A DNA stretch of 64,000 nucleotides, from NCBI RefSeq assembly GCF_964340395.1, contig NC_135563.1:906001-970000 (forward strand), in the 5' to 3' direction. This DNA comes from Glandiceps talaboti (lineage: Eukaryota > Hemichordata > Enteropneusta > Spengelidae). Of this stretch, positions 52,217 through 61,200 are shown piece after piece. The stretch's first letter is position 1. Every line of letters starts with the position of its first letter. The translations under genes and the position numbers were made by a program. The notes under the pieces are model-generated. The model saw nothing but the letters and a program-made list of their open reading frames with translations, was not told the origin of the DNA and ran no database searches.

Positions 52217-55200
52217 GGGGCTTCACACTTGCAGAAATAGTCCACTCCAGGGCTGCTCTAAGTTATAGTCCAGACCAAAATTACTGTGTGAAAGTGTTAG
52301 GGCAGTCTAAGTCTGACTTTTAATAGTCCACTCCAGGACTGCTCTAAGTTATAGCCCAGACCAAAATTACTGTGTGAAAGTGTTAGGGCAGTCTGACTTT
52401 TAATAGTCCACTCCAGGACTGCTCTAAATTATAGCCCAGACCAAAAGTACTGTGTGAAAGTGTTAGGGCAGTCTAAGTCTGACTTTAAATAGTCCACTCA
52501 CAGTACTTGAATTTTGCATGCTTTAGCTTGAGGGATATGTAGAACATTAGTGCATGAATTTATTGAATATAGTTCATAAACCATCAACATATCACTGCTT
52601 TCAATGGGTTGGCTTAGGTGTATATTCAATAGTCAATACAACAGTATACATAGATATTTCATTATTTTCTTTCATGTGATTGCGTCATACTATGATACCA
52701 CTGTAATAACAATTCCTAATGGAAAATGACCATAAATAACTCTTGTCATTAACATTAAATTGCATGTAGCACAAAGGTTGGTTCACATCCCTCTCATGAC
52801 ATCAGTACCGCTACCCACTCTACTGAGTTAGAAATCATTCATTCTCTCTACAATTTAGAACACTGAACTTGTAGGATACAAAAATCCTCAGAAAGTGCAG
52901 GCCATATTTTCACTATTGGTACTGGCAGTCACCATCACTGCATTTATTTTTAATTTACAGATAAAATGAAGCAAAAAATCCTCAGTTTAGTAGTCCAGTT
53001 ATGAATTAGGTAACGTTAAATAACACTATCCTTCAAATATTTCCCTCTATACCTCCCATATAGCGATTGTGCAGAGCTTTTGAATATTTTCTTTTAAATA
53101 GAGGAAGCGCTTTAGAAATGAAATAAATGTTAAATGTTAAATAGCGATAGTACCAAAGTTTTCCAAAAACAAGCCCATCCGTAACATTGCACATTATTTG
53201 TAAAATACAAACTACCTCGAAGTATATAAACTACGAGTTTACATCGTCTTGATTTTGTATCATACAGTAACTGTTAGTATCGTATTTCTTTTGAAAATGG
53301 TTTCAATTCTGAATACAACAACGAGATTCGCATTGTTTGAATATGTAACAATAAAATGTTCACAGTGTAGCAAAAACTTCAACTAAGTAAAGGAGCCTGA
53401 AGTTCAGTATGGTATTGGGTATTTTTACTCGTGATCGCCTGTATTGATCTTTCTTCAACTGTAAAATTTAGAAAATCAGATGATCATGAAATGCTAAATT
53501 GTTGTCTGACGTACTTCAATTTATTAGGGTCACCCTATTTTTTTCTTCTGCTTTTCATTATCTGGCCGGAGGTACTAATTGACTCTCAGTACTACAATGT
53601 ATGGCGGAAAGCAAAACCTACAATTGGACTCTGCACTGTTTTTCCAAAAAAATATTATCATCATACTGAAGATATTTTATGAAGCTAACTTGCTTCATTT
53701 TAGTTAAAACACCATGTTTTCCGTCATTTCAGGGCCACACTAGTGGGGAACTCCAATATTGGGGAGCCCCGGTAACATTTACCGGCTTACCCGGTTACCA
53801 GCCTTAAGAAAAAACACTGCATTTATGTCAAAGTAACTTGCTAAGTGAGGTACATTTGTAATGATTAATGGTCACAGTAAATTCTATAGTCTACATCCAT
53901 ACAAGCAAGACCAAATTTGTTGCTAGTCATTGGTGTGTTATTTGGCGATTATGAATAGTGCTCCTCAGCAAATGAATGAATCACATTCTGCACACACACT
54001 TACATGTACATTCTTAATGATATGTCTAAATATTAGCATTATAAGCTGTCACAACGATTTGGTGGAGACACTAATAAATCAGGACTAGTACCTGTGGCAG
54101 TTGTTGTATGCATAATAACAGATGAAGCAGGTGTACTTGTTGCAGTTGCACTGTTGGCCACAGTTGGGCTTACTGCAGTACTTGTTGCAGAAGTTGCTGT
54201 TGTGGTTGTTGTTGTACTTGTTGATGTTGATGTACTTTGTCCTGTTAAAACTGCTGTGTTTCCTGATGCTGCCAAGGCCTGTAACTCTGACTGTTGGATA
54301 ATTTTAACATTCTCAGGTTTGGTCCATGTGGATTCTCTAGTACGAGCATTATAGAAATAAGTCTGAAAAGCAAAGATGAAAATATAGTTATTTGTCAATG
54401 TATACATGTACTGTAGCTTTCAGAATAACATGTGTTGGGAGCTTTCCCCCTTCTGTAGTAGCACCTGGCTGTTTATCAAACTACAGTCATAATGATACTT
54501 TGATGATTCTTGTTAACAACCTTAGCAAACACAATGTACATTACCATGAAGTGCTTGACTGCCAACAACAAAGAAAGAAACCAACCTAGAGAATTCAAAA
54601 CTCCAATGACAAAGTATTGATACATGTATCTTTAAACATAGATGTTTTAGCTTTTATTACACTGCCACTACTTTGAAGCACTAATATTTTAAATCTATTG
54701 TTGGTACTAATTGTAATACCGTACATGTATCTGTGTCTTTTTGGTTAACATCATAGCACATACAATTTACAAAGTGGATGTGCCAGGTACCATTTACATA
54801 TTTGTTAACATTGCTATAGATAATGTGTACAGGTAACCTTCAACTTTGTATTAGAGTAAAATGTTTAAAGTCAGATTTTAATTTCATAAGTCAAAACATT
54901 ATTGTTTCAAAAACATACCTTCCCTTCTGGTGTTTTATTTTCAACCCAGATATCTGGTGCCTGTGCTGCAGCTGCTGCTACAGTAGCTGCAGCAGTGACT
55001 GGATGTGTTGGCAGGGTTGTTTGTGGTAGCATTTGACCAGGTACTGGCATGGGTGGGGGAGGTACTAGTGGTCTCTGGTATAAAGAAAAAGAGGTATGTA
55101 GATGTGAAGTGATTGCTTGATTGCTGCTAATTACAACAGTCACCAACAACACAAGTACTTCTATCGTGTGTTACATGAACTATATATAGTCACTACAAAT

Positions 55201-58200
55201 GTTATAGAATTGTCAACTTTATAATTTCAGAGAAAATATAATGAGTCCATTAATACACGTACATGTAAGGTAGCATTATTGCAGGAACCTCGGATTGAAT
55301 CATGGGCTTTTAAATTCTTCTACAGGATGTAAAGAAAACAAGATGGTCACAGACCATCATCAGCCAGCAACATTTTGTGTAGTACATTTTGTATTCCTAC
55401 CTGCATAGGATGGAATGGTGGTGGTAATCCAGTTGGTGGTGGTGGCATTGGTGGCATAGAAGGATCAAATGGTGGTCTGCCATATGGTGGTCTTCCAGGT
55501 GGTGGACCACGCATCATACCACCCATTGGTGGGCCACGAAAAATGGGAGGGGGTCTCATACCCGGCGGTCCAGGTGGTGGCCCTCTCATTCTTGGCATTC
55601 CTGGCATCCTACCAAAGAATGGCTGTGGTAGTGGTGGTCTAAACAATACAATACAATATGGTACAATGTAATACATGTATGATGAAACTCCTAGTACATT
55701 TGTACAGTAGTACATGTACAATGTATACTACTGCAACCAGTACCATTCAGTTTTTTGTTAAATTGTACAAATGATTTTCAAAATATGGCATCTAATTTCT
55801 CCTTCAAACTCATACATGTATTGGTTATAAATATGCACATAGTGTCTGATGTGTCTGTTATGAGATATATCTACATGTAAGTTTGTATGTAAGCACATTG
55901 TAGTAACCACATGAAGACATGTAACTGTACATCACATGTACATGTTGTATGATTTCCGAGCAGGACTAGTGGATTTTGAGTAGAAATTTTAACCCCTGCA
56001 GCTTTCTGTAAAATTGCTTCAAGCAAGTTATTAAAGGCTAGTTTTGTGCCATCATTTTTCCTGAAACCATATTGGTGAGAATAAATCAGTGAATTTTTGG
56101 CTAAAAAAGAAATAAGCTGTCTGTAAACCACTCTCTTGAAAATCTTACTAAGCTGAGGAAGTATGGAAATAGGCCAATAATTACCTGTATCAAGAGAACC
56201 TTTTTTATAAATGGGAATTACTCTAGCTATTTTAAGTGGGTCTGGAAAAATGGAGGTAGTGTTAATTGACGTGGCAGTTGTGGAAATTTAGTTTTGTCAT
56301 ATCTACATAAAATTTGACTTGCAGAAGATTTCACAGCATGTCATGCAATAAAATTATTACCAAGCGGTGGAAAAAATGAGTCCTCAGTCATTCTAACTGT
56401 TGTTTTGTATAACAAGTTGTAGCATTGTAGAAACACAGCAAATCAAGGTCGTTTGACTGGAATTTGATACACAAGATCACACTGCACATGGCCAAATGCA
56501 AGTTCAAGGTTATTATGATGCTAATTTGTTTGGAGGTGGATCCATGGTGCTATCGATAGTGGACCCATGTGTCTAAACTTCAGTTTTCCCGTCTGCATTT
56601 CCAGATACAAATGTTTAGTTTTGAATTTCGGAATAACAATATTCAAGCAATTGAATTAAACACGGGAAATTTCGTAACTACATGTACATGTCGTAATATG
56701 TCCACTTTCTAAACCATGTTAATATTTCGTCCAAAAATGATACTTTGAACGTGTGATGAAAGGGGTAACCTAAATCATACATCTACATGTACATGTACAT
56801 GTACATGTACATGTACATGATTTTATGCATTCTCATATAATAGCAAAAAATTGCTGTCTGCTTACATCTGTACAATATACGTACACTCCATCAGAACTTT
56901 AAATCCAAAAAGGGAAATTTTGCCTAAAATATAAGCTCACATGTATGTACCATGAGGAACGATACAATGTACAAGTATGTGTAAATGATGCCTTGTTACA
57001 ATGAAGTCACGGTACATCCACACTGAATTTGGCTGTTACAATGAAGTCATGCTACATGATAACATCCATACTGAATTTGGCTGTTACAATGAAGTCATGG
57101 TACATCCATACTGAATTTGGCTGTTACAATGAAGTCACGGTACATCCATACTGAATTTGGCTGTTACAATGAAGTCACGGTACATCCATACTGAATTTGG
57201 CTGTTAGTCCAAGGCACCCCCCTGCCAGATCTGCAGTTTTTTGTTTCTATTTAGGCAATTTTTAGGTTATTCATAGCCGCTGAGATATATATTGCCAAGC
57301 ATCGAAAAGCTAAAGTAAATATAATTTTTTACATAAGTTTTCCATGTTATAAAAGTGGGCCTGTAACATTAGTATAGGGGCATTGATATTGCATGTATAG
57401 TAAAGTTACTGATGTGTGAGAGCACTTTAGGAGGTCATACCTAGTGTACAATATAAACTTGAATTTGAGTTGTGGTGTCGATACATGTAGTGTCTGAAAT
57501 AGAAGTATATCATCCCTTTTGACAAATTCATACTGAAGAGACTAGAACAATTTAGATCAAGTTCTTTTATAAACTATCCAATAGTATGAAGGTTACCATT
57601 ACAAAACCTTCAAGTTCACTTTTGCCCCAAAGTGTAAGATGAGTGAAGCACTGATTGTGAAACAGCCAAACACTTACATGGCATGGTCTGTAACTAGTGT
57701 TGTAGCTAGGTAATACATGTATTATATGTATAATTTTATGTATAGTTATGTTTGAACCCTTACATGAAGTAATATTTAAACCATTTATGAAAGAAACAGA
57801 GACAAGAACAAATATATATATGTACCACAGGCTAACGAAACTGACTGGTCCCTGACATGTGTTTTTTCTAGCAGCAGTGGTCCATCATTTTTTTCCATCA
57901 CCCTCTCATATCTGGATTTTTTTTCAAGCAAATCCATTTGGCATCTTTTTTCCCCTGAAATCTTCCAAGCCCCCCCCCCCTCCCCCAGGATATCAAATGG
58001 TCCATCTCTTACCATGTGCAACATGCTGAGGAGTACTCCCTAGCCTGTTTCATATTAATACTCGTATTATGCGTATTGAATAATCTACGAATGGCATAAC
58101 GTCATTACAAAATCGCCGCATATCATGTCATCATCTCGCATCACAGTATTGCATATGGTCATCTCATGTAGTCATGTCGCATGTAGTCATATCCTGGGCT

Positions 58201-61200
58201 CGAAATTCGTTTTTTTTCTTGGTAGTCCAGGTGGGCTACCATCTTTTAAATTTGGTAGCCCAAGACCAGTGACTGGTAGCCCATATGCATGCATTCCTAA
58301 ATTAATGGTGTTTGTGTATATATGTAACTATATGATGATGTATTGAATTCGAATATGATAATAAAATTTGAATATGATTCAACGTATGGAAAACGTATAA
58401 ACAGTTTCATATGCCCCATGGCCATTTCCTGATGTGGAAACTATGTCTTGGGTAGTTTAGAAACTATGTGCTGTTATCATTATCTATCCACGTGATTGGT
58501 TACTTATTAACAGACGGGTTAGACATGATTTGTATCAATACATGACGGCCATTACGGCAAAGCCCCTTCCATTCATGGGCGACGAGATAATATAAGACCA
58601 CATCAGCAGACGGTCCATGCTGAAAACTTCACTCAGATAAATTCAAATCATCATGTCACCATTTCATTCTCACTAAAACTTCAACGTTCTTTTGAGCTTT
58701 GCTACTACTACTAGATCGAATGCATTACGTGAATTTACCATTTACCACTGCATGCTCTCAGGGGTTGCGCGAGCGTGGTTTACACACAGAATGTTTTAGG
58801 CATCGTTCAAGAATAAACAAATCTGTAGGTGTATACCAAGTTAACAGTTCTCATCAGCAGCATAAAATTTTATCAAACACTATTACAACTGTGTCTCTGT
58901 CAAGTTGGAAGTTAAAGCTGTTATTCATGTGATGGAATTTAGTTACTGCAGTGCTGTACCGAGAGTGTACTCTGACTCCGAGCAGAGCCGGAAGGGCCCG
59001 GGCCGGAGAGCATATTTCCAGAGTGATTACCATGGAAAATTGAAAGTACAGAAAGATAACATTAAATCGCTATACAGAATATTGTTGCATATAAATGTTT
59101 TGTTGTGACATTTTGGAAGTACAAGCTGTGTATACGATGAACGGAAGAATGACGTGTACAGTGTACATGTATTTCGTGTACATTTGATATACATGTAGTG
59201 TGGATGCAAATTTGGAAAAGACGCATTGATATTGACGCTAATTTTGGCGAGAACACATCCCACAGGACTGCGACCTCGGAGGCCCCCGGCCCGGGAAGGT
59301 GTCAAAGTCAGGCTGTCACAGTTTCATTCAAAACTTAGTAGCCCAATTGGGCTACCACTCACAAAATATGGTAGCCCAGAGACAAACATTGGTAGTCTGT
59401 GGACGCGGGACTACCGCAAATTTCGAGCCCTGATATCGCATGTAGTCACCTCATGTAGTCATATCGTATCTAGTCATCTCATGTAGTCATATCGCATGTA
59501 GTCATCTCATGTAGTCACATCGCATGTAGTCACCTCATGTAGTCATATTGCATATAGTCATCTCATGTAGTCATATCGCATGTAGTCACCTCATGTAGTC
59601 ATATCGCATGTAGTCACCTCATGTAGTCATATTGCATATAGTCATCTCATGTAGTCACATCGCATGTAGTCACCTAATGTAGTCATATCGCATGTAGTCA
59701 TTTCATGTAGTCATATCGCATGTAGTCACATCGCATGTAGTCATATCGCATATAGTCATTGTAGTATTGTATATAGTCATTGCAGTATTGTATTTTTCGA
59801 ATTTTGGCAGGCATTCTACGCTATACAACAACACTTGTGAACCTAAATCAAACAGACTTAGATGTGTTGTGTCTGTTTGTTGGACATGGAACATGCCTAC
59901 AACAATAAAGGATGGGTCGGGTATGGGGGATTGTATCACGACGAAAATGGATATGCACATGTATGTGTGGATATGCACATGTATGCACATTGATATGCAC
60001 ATGTACATTTGTATGCACAAAGTTATGGCTTTGGACATAGAAAAATCGCAAACAAAATGGCTGCCAGGCGGCCATATTGGATCGTATCATAACAACAATG
60101 AATATGCACATGTATGTCATAGAACACTGTCCTAATACCAACTCTGAATGAGATGTGTTCAAGCATGTCTGAGTTATGGCTTTGGACATGGAAAATTCGC
60201 AAACAAAATGGCTGCCAGGAAGCCATATTGGATCGTATCACGATGAAAATGGATATGCACATGTATGTCATAGAACACTGTCCTAATACCAACTTTGAAT
60301 GAGATCTGTACAAGCATGTCTGAGTTATGGCTTTAGACAGGGAAAATTTGCATACAAAATGGCTGCTAGGCGGCCATATTGGATCATATCATGAAACAAA
60401 TTGATGTGCATATGTATGCCATTGTATGTTGCCCCTGTACCAAGTTTGAAAAAAATTGGCCCAGGCATCTCCAAGAAGCGGCTGCGGACGGACGGAGGGA
60501 CATACGGAACGCAATCCACAAGTCCCCGTCCCGAACTTCGTCCGGCGGGGACTAATAACCTTTCCACTCAGCTTGCTACAAATTAAAGTATTTTCTTTTA
60601 GTTACATGTAGTTGTTGTGTCTTGGCAGCATCATGTCAGCATCTGAAAATGGCTTCATCTTCCGATGAAAAAATAACGTTCAATATCTATTGGCACTATC
60701 ACGGAGTATCACAAAATAGTCTTCATTTAATGACATAGACTGACATGGTAGGCAGATAGATATACAAAACTATTGTAGCTCGATCGGTACAGGTTTGTTT
60801 TGAAAATTGAAATACATACATGTAGTTTGGGTGATACTCGTACCCATTCGGTTTACCTCAGAGGAGCACATGCTTGTGAATATTGACTGTTTTCTGGAAA
60901 TATGACAAGTTTAGTCAATCATAAAACAGCCTTAACCGATATTGTTATAATGAGCATGGTAGGAAAATAATAGGAAAATCAAAGATATTTGCACCCCATC
61001 TCGAGATTGGAGATGCGAGATCGTATCGAAGTATTCTGAAAGTACAAAGCTTGCTCAGACCGCTGTAGGTGATATTGCCAAGAATATTACGTGCACATGC
61101 TACTTGTGAAGTTTGTTTTGAACAGAGATTTCCTTATTCTGTCAAAACACAGCCCAATCTGTAACCCACGATAAAAAATTTGTCATCTACATGTATATAA

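Noticed and set aside
55375-55671. Glycine-rich plus-strand ORF of 98 codons
   Set aside because: Antisense shadow of the Pro/Met-rich TCERG1 exon 2; the same holds for 51328-51528 against exon 5 and 54094-54354 against exon 4.
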